A stretch of 64,000 bases of DNA from Rahnella variigena (GTDB lineage: Bacteria > Pseudomonadota > Gammaproteobacteria > Enterobacterales > Enterobacteriaceae): contig NZ_NSDJ01000001.1 in NCBI RefSeq assembly GCF_003610915.1, forward strand, positions 1,178,001 through 1,242,000. Reading direction: 5' to 3'. Shown in pieces: positions 1 through 10,105 of this stretch (position 1 is the stretch's first letter; each line of letters opens with the position of its first letter). A model generated the notes under the pieces. That model saw nothing but the letters and a program-made list of their open reading frames with translations, did not search any database and was not told where the DNA came from. Position numbers and translations under genes: made by a program.

Positions 1-1
1 C

Positions 2-1717
2 AACGGCAACCTGCAAAGTAACCGTCTTACCGGTGAATGGTTCGGCCAGCCGGTAAATGTGATGTTCAGCACACAGGAACTGGCGGATGACTTTAAAGTG
101 CAGGTTGGTCTGGATGCTAACTGGCAGCTGGCAAAAATCCCGGGTCTGCCGGCCGCGGTAGCCAGCAAAATTTCTGGCGGCACTCCGTGGAAAGGCGATG
201 TGAATATCACGCTGCCGCACAAAGGCACGCCGACTTATACCGTCGATGTGAACGCCGACCTGAAAGATGTGAGCAGTCACTTACCCGATCCGCTGAGCAA
301 AAAGGCCGGCCACGCGATGCCGCTGGTGGTCAATGTGAAAGGCGATCTGCACAGTTTTAATCTTGAAGGTGTACTGGCCGGAAAAGACCGTTTCAACAGC
401 CGCTGGCTGCTGGGCAAACAGCTGAAACTGGATCGCGCATCCTGGCAGGCTAACGCGAAGAAAACGCCACCCCTGCCGGCAGACAGCAGCCTGACACTTA
501 ATCTGCCGCCGCTGGATGGCGAAAACTGGCTGGGCCTGCTCTCGCCGGATAAAGCGGCGCAAAGTACCAGGGGCAACAGCAGCAAAATGGCCGGTTTCAG
601 CTTCCCGCATCAGATAACCCTGACTACGCCAGCACTGACGCTGGGTGGACAGGTGTGGAATGATCTGGCCCTGACTTCGGTGCAGGGGCGTCAGGGAATG
701 GAAATTATCGCCAAAGGCAAAGAAATTGACGGTCAGCTGAATATGAATGACAACGGACCGTGGCTGGCGAACCTGAAATATGTGTATTTCAATCCGCAAT
801 GGACCGTGGCTGATGTTACCAGCAGCGGTCAGCCGGGCGGAAATCCGTTCGCGACCAGCAAGATTTCCTTCGCTAACTGGCCTGCGCTGCAACTGCGTTG
901 CCAGGCCTGCTGGTTCCTCGGACAGAACTTCCGCAAAGTGAACGCCGATCTTACCCCGCAGGGCGATCAGCTGATGCTGCGCAACGGCCTGATCGACACC
1001 GGCGTAGCGCGCCTCAACGTTCAGGGCGACTGGAAGCAGAACGCACAGGGCGAAAGTACCGGTCTGAAAGGCAAACTGGCGGGTAAAAACATTGAACAGG
1101 CGATGTCATTCTTTGGTGTGACCACGCCACTGAAAGGCGCGCCGTTCGACATTAACTTCGACCTGCACTGGAAATCAGTGCCATGGAAACCGGATATCAG
1201 CACGCTTAACGGCACGCTGAAAAACACGCTGGGCAAAGGCGAGATCGCTGACGTCGGCACGGGCCGGGCCGGGCAATTGCTGCGTCTGGTCAGTTTCGAC
1301 GCCTTGCTGCGTAAACTGCGCCTCGATTTCAGTGATACCTTCGGTCAGGGATTCTATTTCGATTCGATCAAATCCACCGCCTGGATTAAAGACGGCGTAC
1401 TGCATACCGATGACCTGCTGGTTGATGGTCTGGAAGCGGATATTGCCATTACCGGTCAGGTGAATTTTGTTAATCAGCGCCTCGATCTGGAAGCCGTTAT
1501 CGCGCCTGAGATCTCAGCCACCGTGGGCGTGGCTACCGCCTTCGTCATCAACCCGGTGGTGGGCGTGGCGGTATTTGCTGCCAGTAAAGTGCTGGCGCCG
1601 CTGTGGAATAAAATTTCGCTGATTCGTTATCAGATTAGCGGCACTATCGCAGATCCACACATCAACGAAATTCTGCGTAAACCGGTAGAACATCCAAAAG
1701 CCGCTGCCGCTCAGTAA
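2..1717 (+). CDS. yhdP: YhdP, AsmA-family envelope protein (C-terminal part)
   Basis: This is the C-terminal 571 residues of the very large AsmA-like protein YhdP. The frame is already open at base 2, so the N-terminal half lies outside the window and the ATG/GTG codons inside are not starts. YhdP is anchored in the inner membrane and spans the periplasm; with TamB and YdbH it is linked to phospholipid transfer to the outer membrane. The sequence shows long alternating polar/hydrophobic beta-type stretches. The last 65 residues form the conserved closing segment with a hydrophobic V-G-V-A-T-A-F-V-I-N-P run followed by P-L-W-N-K-I. tldD follows on the same strand, as in E. coli. Assignment is by family recognition and synteny. 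Confidence 0.93.
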   Translation, partial: NGNLQSNRLTGEWFGQPVNVMFSTQELADDFKVQVGLDANWQLAKIPGLPAAVASKISGGTPWKGDVNITLPHKGTPTYTVDVNADLKDVSSHLPDPLSKKAGHAMPLVVNVKGDLHSFNLEGVLAGKDRFNSRWLLGKQLKLDRASWQANAKKTPPLPADSSLTLNLPPLDGENWLGLLSPDKAAQSTRGNSSKMAGFSFPHQITLTTPALTLGGQVWNDLALTSVQGRQGMEIIAKGKEIDGQLNMNDNGPWLANLKYVYFNPQWTVADVTSSGQPGGNPFATSKISFANWPALQLRCQACWFLGQNFRKVNADLTPQGDQLMLRNGLIDTGVARLNVQGDWKQNAQGESTGLKGKLAGKNIEQAMSFFGVTTPLKGAPFDINFDLHWKSVPWKPDISTLNGTLKNTLGKGEIADVGTGRAGQLLRLVSFDALLRKLRLDFSDTFGQGFYFDSIKSTAWIKDGVLHTDDLLVDGLEADIAITGQVNFVNQRLDLEAVIAPEISATVGVATAFVINPVVGVAVFAASKVLAPLWNKISLIRYQISGTIADPHINEILRKPVEHPKAAAAQ

Positions 1718-1792
1718 TGTCAGCGGCGAAGGTGGCAGGAAACCTCGTTCCGGCTGTGTTAGGCTGTTAATAACCTTGAAACAATGGATTGT

Positions 1793-1830
1793 CCGGCGGG
1801 TCGACGTTTTTATAACGCTCAGCCCGCCGG
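1793..1830. repeat. Inverted repeat between yhdP and tldD
   Basis: CCGGCGGG at 1793-1800 is matched by CCCGCCGG at 1823-1830 with a 22-base loop. Only a short T-rich stretch follows, so this may be a weak terminator of yhdP or an mRNA hairpin in the tldD leader. Function is not established. Confidence 0.35.
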
Positions 1831-1859
1831 ATTTTCGTCTAAAAAGAGAGTGAACATTT

Positions 1860-3305
1860 ATGAGTCTGGCCTTAGTCAGTGAGCAGTTACTAACTGCTAA
1901 TAATCTGAGTCATCAGGATTTGTTTTCCGTTTTGGGCCAGTTGTCTGAACGTCGCCTTGATTATGCCGATCTCTTTTTCCAGTCCAGTTTCCACGAAGCC
2001 TGGGTTATCGAAGATAGCATCATCAAAGATGGTTCTTACAATATCGACCAGGGCGTCGGCGTCCGTGCGGTAAGCGGTGAAAAAACCGGTTTCGCTTATG
2101 CCGACCAGATTACGCTGAATGCCCTGAACCTGAGCGCAACAGCGGCCCGCAGCATTGTCCGCGAGCAGGGCAATGGCAAAGCGCACACGCTGGGCGAAAT
2201 TGCGTACAAATCTCTTTATTCTCCGCTGGATCCGCTCCAAAGCCTGCCGCGTGAAGCAAAAATCGAACTTCTGCATCGTGTAGACAAAATCGCCCGTGCG
2301 GCAGATAAACGCGTGCAGGAAGTCAGTGCCAGTATTACCGGCGTATACGAAACCGTGCTGGTTGCGGCGACGGATGGCACGCTGGCGGCAGATATCCGTC
2401 CGCTGGTGCGTTTGTCTGTCAGCGTTCTGGTCGAACAGGACGGACGTCGCGAACGCGGCTCAAGCGGCGGTGGCGGTCGAGTCGGTTATGACTACTTCCT
2501 CGAAACCGTTAACGGCGAAGTTCGTGCCGAAGCTTTCGCCCGTGACGCTGTGCGCATGGCGCTGCTGAACCTGACCGCGGTAGCCGCTCCGGCTGGCGGA
2601 ATGCCGGTAGTACTCGGCGCAGGCTGGCCGGGCGTGCTGTTGCATGAAGCGGTCGGTCACGGTCTGGAAGGTGATTTCAACCGTCGCGGCACGTCAGTAT
2701 TCAGCGGCCAGATGGGTAAACTGGTGGCGTCTGAGCTGTGTACCGTGGTCGATGACGGCACTATGCCGGGTCTGCGCGGTTCACTGGCGATTGACGATGA
2801 AGGTGTGCCGGGCCAGTACAACGTGCTGATCGAAAACGGTGTGCTGAAAGGTTACATGCAGGACAAACTGAATGCGCGCCTGATGGGTGTTGCGCCGACC
2901 GGCAACGGCCGCCGTGAGTCTTATGCGCATCTGCCGATGCCACGGATGACCAATACCTACATGCTGGCCGGGAAATCGACGCCGGAAGATATCATCAGCA
3001 GCGTGGAATTTGGTCTGTATGCGCCAAACTTCGGCGGCGGCCAGGTGGATATCACGTCGGGTAAATTTGTGTTCTCGACTTCAGAAGCCTATCTGATCGA
3101 AAAAGGCCGGATCACTAAACCGGTGAAAGGCGCGACGCTGATTGGCTCCGGTATTGAAGCCATGCAGCAGATTTCTATGGTCGGTAACGATCTGGCGCTC
3201 GATAAAGGCGTCGGCGTGTGCGGTAAAGAAGGCCAGAGTTTGCCGGTCGGTGTCGGTCAGCCAACCCTGAAACTGGATAATCTGACGGTGGGTGGTACTG
3301 CTTAA
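1860..3305 (+). CDS. tldD: Metalloprotease TldD
   Basis: TldD is the catalytic subunit of the TldD-TldE cytoplasmic metalloprotease, which processes small peptides such as microcin B17 precursor and CcdA antitoxin in E. coli. The 481-residue length matches the family. The zinc-binding motif H-E-A-V-G-H is visible near residue 262, followed by the expected downstream glutamate and the glycine-rich C-terminal region ending in [11 protein letters not shown] at 1860 follows a GAGAGTGAAC stretch that can serve as ribosome-binding site. Its partner subunit PmbA/TldE is encoded only about 8 kb away at 11680 on the same strand, whereas in E. coli the two genes are far apart. Confidence 0.97.
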   Translation: MSLALVSEQLLTANNLSHQDLFSVLGQLSERRLDYADLFFQSSFHEAWVIEDSIIKDGSYNIDQGVGVRAVSGEKTGFAYADQITLNALNLSATAARSIVREQGNGKAHTLGEIAYKSLYSPLDPLQSLPREAKIELLHRVDKIARAADKRVQEVSASITGVYETVLVAATDGTLAADIRPLVRLSVSVLVEQDGRRERGSSGGGGRVGYDYFLETVNGEVRAEAFARDAVRMALLNLTAVAAPAGGMPVVLGAGWPGVLLHEAVGHGLEGDFNRRGTSVFSGQMGKLVASELCTVVDDGTMPGLRGSLAIDDEGVPGQYNVLIENGVLKGYMQDKLNARLMGVAPTGNGRRESYAHLPMPRMTNTYMLAGKSTPEDIISSVEFGLYAPNFGGGQVDITSGKFVFSTSEAYLIEKGRITKPVKGATLIGSGIEAMQQISMVGNDLALDKGVGVCGKEGQSLPVGVGQPTLKLDNLTVGGTA

Positions 3306-3363
3306 ATTTTTTTCCTGCCCTTGTCAAAGGGGAGGTCAGGTGGAGTTTTGTTTAGAGACGAAC

Positions 3364-4302
3364 TCAACTCCACTGCGTCCCCTTTTTCCCCTGCCGGTAT
3401 CCCTGATACACCTTGCTGACCCGTTTGAAATAATCCGTCAGATAATCAATGCAGACCTGCACTTTCAGCGGCAGTTTGTCCTTTTCGGTATACAGCGCAT
3501 AGACCGGTCGCGGATCGGACTGATAGCTTCTGAACAAAATCTCCACTTCGCCTGCGTTAATTTCCTCGATCACCCACATCAGCGGCACATACGCGATCCC
3601 GACACCGGCTTTCAGCCAGCGGATCATGGTTTGCGAATCGTTGGTGACGAAGCGCCCTTGCGGTGTAATGCGGGTCGAAATGCCTTCAGGGGCGATCAGC
3701 TCAAATTCGCTGTCGGGGCGCACGCTGTATTCCAGCCATGAGAAATTCACCATATCAGCCGGTTTTTCCGGTGTGCCGTGCTGGGCCAGATAACTGCGCG
3801 CTGCGCACACCACCATCGGCATTGAGCCTAAGCGGGTGCAGAACAGGCTGGAATCCTGTAACGCGCCGACGCGGATCACCACATCCAGACCATCAGCGAT
3901 TAAATCGGGAGCGGGAATGCCGGTCACCAGATTGACCGTCAGTCCGGGATATTCGCTGAGCATTTCGGCAGTCATCGCAGCAAGAACATTTTGTGCCATT
4001 GTTGATGAACTGCCGATGCGCAAGGTCCCGGTTGGCGTGTTGTTGAAGGCATACAATTGTTCATGCACTTCACGCACATCGTGCAGCATTTTCCTGCAAC
4101 CCTGATAGTAAAGCTTGCCCGCTTCCGTCAGACCAATACTGCGCGTGCTGCGGTTTAATAATTTGATTTGTAACTCGTTTTCCAGCTTTGAGACAGTCTG
4201 GCTGATGGCGGATACGCTCATGTCGAGGCGTCGCGCAGCGGCAGTAAAAGAACCGCTTTCTACCACCTGAGCGAAAATCGACATGCGTTTTAATCGGTCC
4301 AT
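3364..4302 (-). CDS. aaeR: LysR-type regulator AaeR
   Basis: This 312-residue LysR-family protein has an N-terminal winged helix-turn-helix (about residues 1-60, with S-F-T-A-A-A-R-R-L and I-S-Q-T-V-S-K-L-E) and a C-terminal effector-binding domain. It is divergent from aaeXAB, the arrangement of E. coli AaeR, which activates the exporter genes in response to aromatic carboxylic acids such as p-hydroxybenzoate. The gene converges on tldD with only about 58 bases between. The ATG at 4302 gives the standard family length. Function is inferred from family and context. Confidence 0.93.
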   Translation of the reverse strand: MDRLKRMSIFAQVVESGSFTAAARRLDMSVSAISQTVSKLENELQIKLLNRSTRSIGLTEAGKLYYQGCRKMLHDVREVHEQLYAFNNTPTGTLRIGSSSTMAQNVLAAMTAEMLSEYPGLTVNLVTGIPAPDLIADGLDVVIRVGALQDSSLFCTRLGSMPMVVCAARSYLAQHGTPEKPADMVNFSWLEYSVRPDSEFELIAPEGISTRITPQGRFVTNDSQTMIRWLKAGVGIAYVPLMWVIEEINAGEVEILFRSYQSDPRPVYALYTEKDKLPLKVQVCIDYLTDYFKRVSKVYQGYRQGKKGTQWS

Positions 4303-4576
4303 TGTTAACTCTGGCTTAAAAGTGATTTAGATCACAGAACGTTGATTACTTGATAATAAGCACGCTAATATACCCTTCCGGGCGATAATGCTCAGGTTTC
4401 AGTTTTCCTGACATAATGCTTACCTTCGCACACTTCCCTGGCAACTCCACGGCTTCATTGATCTGCTCCCGCTGAATTATTTTCCACCGGGGTCGCGTGC
4501 TGTTGCCTAAAATAATGAATAATGCGTGCGCGGGACGATACGTGTTTGTCCGTCGTCATAATGTAAGGAATTTTTG
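4303..4576. promoter_or_regulatory. Divergent aaeR-aaeX control region
   Basis: The 274-base divergent intergenic region must hold the promoters of aaeR (leftward) and aaeXAB (rightward) and the AaeR operator. The centre has the AT-rich stretch around 4345-4372 next to a cyclic-AMP receptor protein-like palindrome at 4321-4336. No unambiguous -35/-10 pair can be fixed by eye. Confidence 0.6.
4321..4336. promoter_or_regulatory. CRP-like site upstream of aaeR
   Basis: The sequence AGTGATTTAGATCACA fits the CRP half-site pattern TGTGA-N6-TCACA at 9 of 10 core positions. It lies about 20 bases upstream of the aaeR start codon, so binding would overlap the aaeR transcription start or leader. This is a motif match only. 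Confidence 0.45.
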
Positions 4577-4780
4577 ATGAGTTTGCTTCCGGTAATGGTG
4601 ATTTTCGGATTGTCGTTTCCTCCGGTGTTTTTTGAAATACTGCTGGCGCTGGTGGTGTTTTTCGTGCTGCGGCGTGTACTGCAACCCACCGGTATCTATG
4701 ACTTTGTCTGGCATCCGGCGTTGTTCAACACAGCTTTGTACTGCTGTCTTTTTTACCTGATCTCCTGCATGTTCGTCTGA
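4577..4780 (+). CDS. aaeX: Small membrane protein AaeX
   Basis: AaeX is a 67-residue protein of unknown molecular role that is always the first gene of the aaeXAB operon (DUF1656 family). It has two hydrophobic segments (about residues 10-32 and 47-66), so it is probably an inner-membrane protein accompanying the exporter. ATG at 4577 directly follows an in-frame TTG; the ATG with its upstream AAGGAA is the better start. aaeA begins 7 bases after its stop. Confidence 0.93.
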   Translation: MSLLPVMVIFGLSFPPVFFEILLALVVFFVLRRVLQPTGIYDFVWHPALFNTALYCCLFYLISCMFV

Positions 4781-4787
4781 GGGCGTT

Positions 4788-5723
4788 GTGAAAAATTTCT
4801 CTATAAAAATAATACGTTATGCAATAACGTTGATTCTGGTCGTGCTGGCTATCATCGCAATTTTCAAAGCCTGGGCGTTCTATACCGAATCTCCGTGGAC
4901 CCGTGATGCCAAATTTACCGCTGACGTGGTGTCTATCGCTCCCGATGTTACCGGTCTGATTACCGATGTGCCTGTGGTCGATAACCAGCTGGTGAAGAAG
5001 GGCCAGGTGTTGTTTAAAATCGACCAGCCGCGCTACCAGCAGGCGCTGGACGAAGCGAGTGCTGACGTCGCGTATTATCAGGCGCTGGCAGCAGAGAAAA
5101 AACGTGAAGCCGGACGTCGTGTAAAACTGGGCGTTCAGGCCATGTCGCAGGAAGAAATCGATCAGGCCAATAACGTCCTGCAAACCGCTGAACATCAGCT
5201 GGCAAAAGCGCAGGCGGCACGTGATCTGGCGGTGCTGGATCTGGAACGTACCGTGGTGGTTGCACCTGCCGATGGCTGGGTCACTAACCTGACCGTTCAT
5301 CCGGGTAACTACATCAATCGTGGTTCGACCGCTGTGGCGCTGGTGAAGAAAAACTCCTTCTACATTCTCGCCTATCTGGAAGAAACCAAATTGCCGGGGC
5401 TGAACAAAGGCGACCGTGCGGAAATCACCCCGCTGGGCAGTAACCGCATCATGCACGGTACCGTGGACAGCGTGGCCGCGGCGGTCACCAACAGCTCTTC
5501 TTCTGCTGCAACGAATGGTCTGGCGACCATCGACAGCAACCTCGAGTGGGTGCGTCTGGCGCAGCGCGTGCCGGTGAAAATCCTGCTCGATGATGAAGAC
5601 CAGCAACATCCTTATCCGGCAGGCACGACCGCGACCGTGGTTATTACCGGTCAGCATGACCGCAAACAAGATGAAGGTTCTCCTTTCCTTCGTCTCCTGC
5701 ATCGCCTGAGAGAGTTTGGCTAA
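4788..5723 (+). CDS. aaeA: p-hydroxybenzoate efflux membrane fusion protein AaeA
   Basis: AaeA is the periplasmic adaptor (HlyD/EmrA-type membrane fusion protein) of the AaeAB efflux pump that exports aromatic carboxylic acids. The 311 residues contain one N-terminal membrane anchor (about 10-30), a split biotinyl/lipoyl domain (I-A-P-D-V-T-G-L-I near 50 and A-P-A-D-G-W-V-T-N near 160), a coiled-coil hairpin with [11 protein letters not shown], and a C-terminus ending H-R-L-R-E-F-G as in E. coli. The start is GTG at 4788. The end overlaps a possible TTG start of aaeB. Confidence 0.95.
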   Translation: MKNFSIKIIRYAITLILVVLAIIAIFKAWAFYTESPWTRDAKFTADVVSIAPDVTGLITDVPVVDNQLVKKGQVLFKIDQPRYQQALDEASADVAYYQALAAEKKREAGRRVKLGVQAMSQEEIDQANNVLQTAEHQLAKAQAARDLAVLDLERTVVVAPADGWVTNLTVHPGNYINRGSTAVALVKKNSFYILAYLEETKLPGLNKGDRAEITPLGSNRIMHGTVDSVAAAVTNSSSSAATNGLATIDSNLEWVRLAQRVPVKILLDDEDQQHPYPAGTTATVVITGQHDRKQDEGSPFLRLLHRLREFG

Positions 5724-5733
5724 GGCCGGAAAG

Positions 5734-7692
5734 ATGAATAGCGTACTTATCCCGCGCGTGCGTTTTGCCTGCAAGCTGACGTTCGCGATCCTCGGCGCGC
5801 TGGTTCTCGGGTTCTATCTGCAACTCGAGACACCACGCTGGTCGGCGATGACCGCCGCCATTGTGACCTCCGGCCCGGCGCTGGTGGCGGGTGGCGAACC
5901 CTTTGCCGGTGCTATTCGTCACCGTGGTTTTCTGCGTGTTATCGGTACATTTATCGGCTGCATCGCGGCGCTGGTGATTGTTATCGCCACTGCCCGCGCA
6001 CCGGTCGTGATGCTGCTTCTGTGCTGTATCTGGGCGGGTGTCTGCACCTGGTGGTCTTCACTGGTGCGCATCGAGAATTCCTACGCACTTGGGCTGGCGG
6101 GTTATACCGCGCTGATTATTGTGGTGACCTCAGCCAGTGCGCCGTTACAGACACCGCAGTTCGCCGTCGAGCGTTGCAGTGAAATCGTTATCGGGATTTG
6201 CTGCGCCATCGTGGCTGATCTGCTGTTTTCTCCCCGTTCCATTAAAAAAGATATCGATCGTGCCGTCAGTCAGCTGATGCTGGATCAGTTTGCGCTGATG
6301 CGGATTTGCGTGAATAACGGCACGAAGGAAGACATCGATAAGTCCTGGAACAACCTGGTGAAAAGCACCACGGCGCTGAACGGTATGCGCGGCAGCCTGA
6401 TGATGGAATCCTCGCGCTGGCAGCGCTGCAACCAGCGTCTGAAAGCGCTGCACAGCACCTCGCTGAGCATGATCACCCAGGCCTGTGAAACCTATCTGAT
6501 TATGCAAGACACGCCGGAAAGGCTGTCGCCTGAGCTTAAAGCGCTGTTTGCTGAACCGGCAGAAACCGTTGCCGATGTTCACCGCCGCCTGAAACAGCTG
6601 CGCCAGATTATTACCGGCATGCACAGCGATAATGTGCTGGTGACGCTCAGTGCCTGGACCGGCGCCGGCACGCGTGCGCTGTTGCTGATGAAAGGCGTCC
6701 AGACCAACAGCAGCATCAGCAGTATTGAAAGCGGTGTGCTGGAAGGTGAAGTGGTGGTTCGTCCGGTGTCGGCTGAGCGGCATCATGCGCTGATCAACGG
6801 CCTGCGCACATTTACCGCGACGGCGATTGGGTGTCTGATGTGGTTATGGACCGGCTGGACGTCCGCCAGCGGCTGCGTGATTATTATCGCCGTGGTGACC
6901 TCGCTGGCGATGCGTACCCCGAACCCGAAAGGCATGGCGATGGACTTTATTGTCGGCATGTTGCTGGCGATCCCGGTCGGCTCGATGATGTTTATGTTGA
7001 TCATGCCTTCGACGCAGCAAAGTTTGTTCCTGCTGTGTCTGATGCTGGGGATTTTCACCTTCTTTATCGGTATCGAAGTGACCAAGCGCCGTCTCGGCAT
7101 GCTCGGTTTGCTGGCGGGCACCATCAACATTCTGGTGCTCAGTAACCCGATGAAATTCAACGTGACCTCTTTTCTCGACAACGCGCTGGGGCAGGCGATC
7201 GGTACGGTGATTGCGATGGCGGTGTTGCTGATTATTCGCGATAAGTCCCGCGATAAAACCGGCCGCACGTTGCTGAACCGCTTTATGAGCAGTGCGGTAT
7301 CGGCGCTGACCACCAAAGCGTACCGTCGTCGTGAAAACCACCTGCCGGCGCTTTACCATCAGCTCAATCAGTTGCTGGTGATGTTCCCGAATGACATCGG
7401 TAAATACCGTCTGGCGCTGATGCTGATTATCGCTCATCAGCGCATGAAACTTGCCGAAGTGCCGGTAAATGATGAGCTGTCGGCGTTCCACAAAAAAATC
7501 CGTAACACCGCCGATCACGTGGTTTCGGCGTCAGGCGAAGGTAAGCGGACTTACTATTATCAGCGTCTGCTACAAGAGCTGGGTGAGTATCAGCAAAAGC
7601 TGGTCGATTACGACGCGCCCCTGAAAGTGACCGAGCCGGTGCGACGTCTGACCGAGATGCTCCATCGTTATCAGCATTCGTTTGTGGCGTAA
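5734..7692 (+). CDS. aaeB: p-hydroxybenzoate efflux pump subunit AaeB
   Basis: AaeB is the inner-membrane transporter of the AaeAB pump (aromatic acid exporter/FUSC family). Its 652 residues show two groups of hydrophobic membrane segments (about residues 15-175 and 355-510), each followed by a soluble domain, which is the duplicated plan of this family. Conserved pieces include L-E-T-P-R-W near 35, R-I-E-N-S-Y-A and [13 protein letters not shown] at 5734 is preferred; a TTG at 5716 would extend it by six residues. It is the last gene of aaeXAB and is followed by a strong terminator. Confidence 0.94.
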   Translation: MNSVLIPRVRFACKLTFAILGALVLGFYLQLETPRWSAMTAAIVTSGPALVAGGEPFAGAIRHRGFLRVIGTFIGCIAALVIVIATARAPVVMLLLCCIWAGVCTWWSSLVRIENSYALGLAGYTALIIVVTSASAPLQTPQFAVERCSEIVIGICCAIVADLLFSPRSIKKDIDRAVSQLMLDQFALMRICVNNGTKEDIDKSWNNLVKSTTALNGMRGSLMMESSRWQRCNQRLKALHSTSLSMITQACETYLIMQDTPERLSPELKALFAEPAETVADVHRRLKQLRQIITGMHSDNVLVTLSAWTGAGTRALLLMKGVQTNSSISSIESGVLEGEVVVRPVSAERHHALINGLRTFTATAIGCLMWLWTGWTSASGCVIIIAVVTSLAMRTPNPKGMAMDFIVGMLLAIPVGSMMFMLIMPSTQQSLFLLCLMLGIFTFFIGIEVTKRRLGMLGLLAGTINILVLSNPMKFNVTSFLDNALGQAIGTVIAMAVLLIIRDKSRDKTGRTLLNRFMSSAVSALTTKAYRRRENHLPALYHQLNQLLVMFPNDIGKYRLALMLIIAHQRMKLAEVPVNDELSAFHKKIRNTADHVVSASGEGKRTYYYQRLLQELGEYQQKLVDYDAPLKVTEPVRRLTEMLHRYQHSFVA

Positions 7693-7710
7693 CAGCCCGT
7701 AAAAAACAAA

Positions 7711-7741
7711 GGCCGGTGTTTAAACGCACCGGCCTTTTTTA
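7711..7741 (+). terminator. Rho-independent terminator after aaeB
   Basis: Stem GGCCGGTG (7711-7718) pairs with CACCGGCC (7727-7734) around an 8-base loop, and is followed by six T residues. It ends the aaeXAB transcript. Confidence 0.9.
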
Positions 7742-7758
7742 TCACCAAAATCCGGGCA

Positions 7759-8340
7759 TCATTTCATGAATGTTTTGCGGTCAGCGGCGGTGATCGGGCG
7801 TATTACCCGGCACGGTACGCCAGCCGCCACCACATCGGCAGGAATGGATTTTGTCACTACACTTCCCGCACCAATCACGCTGTTACGCCCGATGGTCACA
7901 CCCGGATTCACCATCACACCCATGCCCAGCCAGACGTTGTCTTCAATGACGATCGGCAGGGAGAATTGCTGTCCGGTGGCGCGGATTTCCGGATCGATCG
8001 GATGTCCGGCTGTCGCCAGGGTGACGTTCGGCGCAATCATCACGTTATCGCCGATGGTGACGGTTGCGTCATCCACCACCGTGAGATTGAAATTGGCGTA
8101 AAAGTTGTTGCCGATATGAATATGCGTGCCATACGCGACACGCAGCGGCGGCTCAATCCAGCCGTTTTCACCCAGGCTGCCCATCATGTCTTTCAGCATC
8201 CGCTGGCGTTTTTCTTCTTCTGAAGGACGGGTCAGGTTGTAGTCGTACACCCGCTCTTTTCCGGCGCGGCGTTCCTCCGGCAATCCTTCGCCCATGTCTG
8301 TATACAGTTCACCGATATTCATTTTTTCGCGCGTCGACAT
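7759..8340 (-). CDS. Maltose/galactoside O-acetyltransferase family protein
   Basis: This 193-residue protein belongs to the left-handed beta-helix acetyltransferases of the Maa/LacA group, which transfer acetyl from acetyl-CoA to sugars such as maltose, glucose or galactosides. Hexapeptide repeats are visible through residues 70-180 (I-G-D-N-V, I-E-D-N-V-W-L-G, I-G-R-N-S-V-I-G-A-G-S-V-V). The catalytic His is in A-G-H-P-I-D near residue 112. The N-terminal helical cap with R-P-S-E-E-E-K-R-Q-R is typical. It is a monocistronic gene converging on aaeB. Maa and LacA cannot be told apart by eye, so no symbol is given. Confidence 0.88.
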   Translation of the reverse strand: MSTREKMNIGELYTDMGEGLPEERRAGKERVYDYNLTRPSEEEKRQRMLKDMMGSLGENGWIEPPLRVAYGTHIHIGNNFYANFNLTVVDDATVTIGDNVMIAPNVTLATAGHPIDPEIRATGQQFSLPIVIEDNVWLGMGVMVNPGVTIGRNSVIGAGSVVTKSIPADVVAAGVPCRVIRPITAADRKTFMK

Positions 8341-8525
8341 GCCTTATTCCTTTGTAAAAATAGGGTGGAGTTCCCCGCAGTTTACTGAGGGATGCGGAAA
8401 CTGTGAACGTATGACAATTCACTTTGCGATCTGTGTCTCTCAGTGCTGTCTGACAGACGCTTCTGCTCAAACCGCTATACTTACCTGATAGTTCGCTTAA
8501 AACGGCATAAATCAGGAGGATCCTC

Positions 8526-9986
8526 ATGTCAGCCCAACCTCATAAACTTTCCACGCATCCATTGTTTAAGACCGGCTATTTTGTCGGCGGAAAATGGCTC
8601 GAAGCCAAAGAGACCTTCGATGTGCTGGATCCGGCGACCGGCGATGTGGTCGCCAAAGTCTCTAAGTCAGGAAAAGCCGAAACAGAAGCCGCCGTCAAAG
8701 CCGCCAGTGATGCTTTCCCGGCCTGGCGCAAAACCACAGCCAAAGAACGCTCTGAAATTTTGCACCGCTGGTATGAACTGATGCTGGAAAACAAACAGTT
8801 TCTCGGCGAGCTGATGGTGGCCGAACAAGGCAAGCCACTGAAAGAAGCGCTGGGCGAAGTCGATTATGCCGCCAGTTATCTGCAATGGTTCAGCGAAGAA
8901 GCCAAACGCGCCAACGGGGAAATCATTCCTCCGGCTAAATCCGGTTCACGCATTCTGGCGACACGTGAACCGGTCGGCGTGGTGGCGGCGATCACGCCGT
9001 GGAATTTCCCGCTGGCGATGCTGACCCGCAAACTTGGTCCCGCACTGGCAGCAGGTTGTACCGGCCTGATCAAACCGGCCAGTAATACGCCGCTCTCGGC
9101 CTTTGCTCTGCTGCAACTGGCAAAAGATGCCGGCGTGCCGGATGGCGTGATCAACGGCGTAGCGGGTGATACGAGCGCCATCAGCCAGGTGATTATGGCG
9201 AGCGATGCGGTGCGTAAAGTGTCGTTCACCGGCTCTACAGAAATCGGCAAAACGCTGGTGCGTAACAGCGCTGACACCATGAAAAAGGTGTCAATGGAGC
9301 TGGGCGGTAACGCGCCGTATATCGTCTTTGATGATGCGGATATCGAGGCTGCCGTGAAGGGCGCCATTACCTGTAAATTCCGTAATACCGGCCAGGTTTG
9401 CGTGTGTATCAACCGCATCTACGTGCAGGACGGCGTTTATGAGGCATTCACCTCACGTCTGGCGGAAGAGGTGCGCAAGCTGAAAGTCGGTAAGGGTATG
9501 GACGAAGGTGTGACCGTAGGGCCGCTGATTAACATTCAGGGACTGGAGAAAGTCGAGGAGCATGTTAAAGACGCGCTGGAGAAAGGCGGGCGTCTGATGG
9601 AAGGCGGTGAGCGCCACAAACTCGGTGGCAACTTCTTCCAGCCGACGGTCATTATTGATGCCACCGATGACATGAAAGTGGCGCATGAAGAAACCTTCGG
9701 CCCGCTGGCGGCCTGTTTCCGTTTCAAAACGGAAGAAGAAGTGATTAAACGCGCCAACGACACGCCTTTCGGGCTGGCGGCGTATTTCTATAGCCAGAAT
9801 CTGCAACGTATTTTCCGCGTGGCTGATGCAATTGAAAGCGGCATGATCGGGATAAACGAGTGTGCGATTTCCAACGAAGCCGCGCCGTTCGGTGGTGTGA
9901 AAGAATCTGGTCTGGGACGCGAAGGGTCGGTGCTGGGGCTGGAAGAATATCTGCAGGTGAAAACGCTGCATTTAGGAAATCTTTAA
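8526..9986 (+). CDS. gabD: NADP-dependent succinate-semialdehyde dehydrogenase GabD
   Basis: GabD oxidises succinate semialdehyde to succinate, the last step of GABA degradation. The 486-residue protein has the aldehyde dehydrogenase signatures: T-P-W-N-F-P near 158, F-T-G-S-T-E-I-G-K, the glutamate motif M-E-L-G-G-N-A-P, and the catalytic cysteine in N-T-G-Q-V-C-V near residue 290. A strong AGGAGG ribosome-binding site precedes ATG 8526. No gabT, gabP or csiR gene lies beside it, so it is an orphan copy. Another family member with related aldehyde substrates remains possible. Confidence 0.9.
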   Translation: MSAQPHKLSTHPLFKTGYFVGGKWLEAKETFDVLDPATGDVVAKVSKSGKAETEAAVKAASDAFPAWRKTTAKERSEILHRWYELMLENKQFLGELMVAEQGKPLKEALGEVDYAASYLQWFSEEAKRANGEIIPPAKSGSRILATREPVGVVAAITPWNFPLAMLTRKLGPALAAGCTGLIKPASNTPLSAFALLQLAKDAGVPDGVINGVAGDTSAISQVIMASDAVRKVSFTGSTEIGKTLVRNSADTMKKVSMELGGNAPYIVFDDADIEAAVKGAITCKFRNTGQVCVCINRIYVQDGVYEAFTSRLAEEVRKLKVGKGMDEGVTVGPLINIQGLEKVEEHVKDALEKGGRLMEGGERHKLGGNFFQPTVIIDATDDMKVAHEETFGPLAACFRFKTEEEVIKRANDTPFGLAAYFYSQNLQRIFRVADAIESGMIGINECAISNEAAPFGGVKESGLGREGSVLGLEEYLQVKTLHLGNL

Positions 9987-10055
9987 GTCAGCTTTCCAGA
10001 AATCGCTTTTTGAGAAACAATAAACAGGAAAAGATTCATTTTGGTTACCGGTCTC

Positions 10056-10097
10056 TGGCTACAAGCAATTGGCTACAAACAATTGGCTACAAAAAAA
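10056..10097 (+). repeat. Triplicated 14-bp tandem repeat upstream of the ribonuclease gene
   Basis: Three tandem copies of TGGCTACAAACAAT-like sequence start at 10056, 10070 and 10084. The first copy differs by one base and the third degenerates into an A run. The array ends about 8 bases before the ribonuclease ATG, so it forms the 5' untranslated region and abuts the ribosome-binding site AAAGGA. Confidence 0.85.
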
Positions 10098-10105
10098 GGA
10101 CGTCA

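Noticed and set aside
3306..3363. CCCTT/AAGGG hairpin between tldD and aaeR as terminator
   Set aside because: Stem is only five bases and no T tract follows on either strand.
4725..5774. 349-codon minus-strand frame across aaeA
   Set aside because: Antisense to aaeA, which is intact and has the right neighbours; no protein-like features.
9860..10105. Upstream extension of the ribonuclease frame into gabD
   Set aside because: It overlaps the conserved end of gabD; the signal peptide begins at ATG 10106 with a ribosome-binding site.
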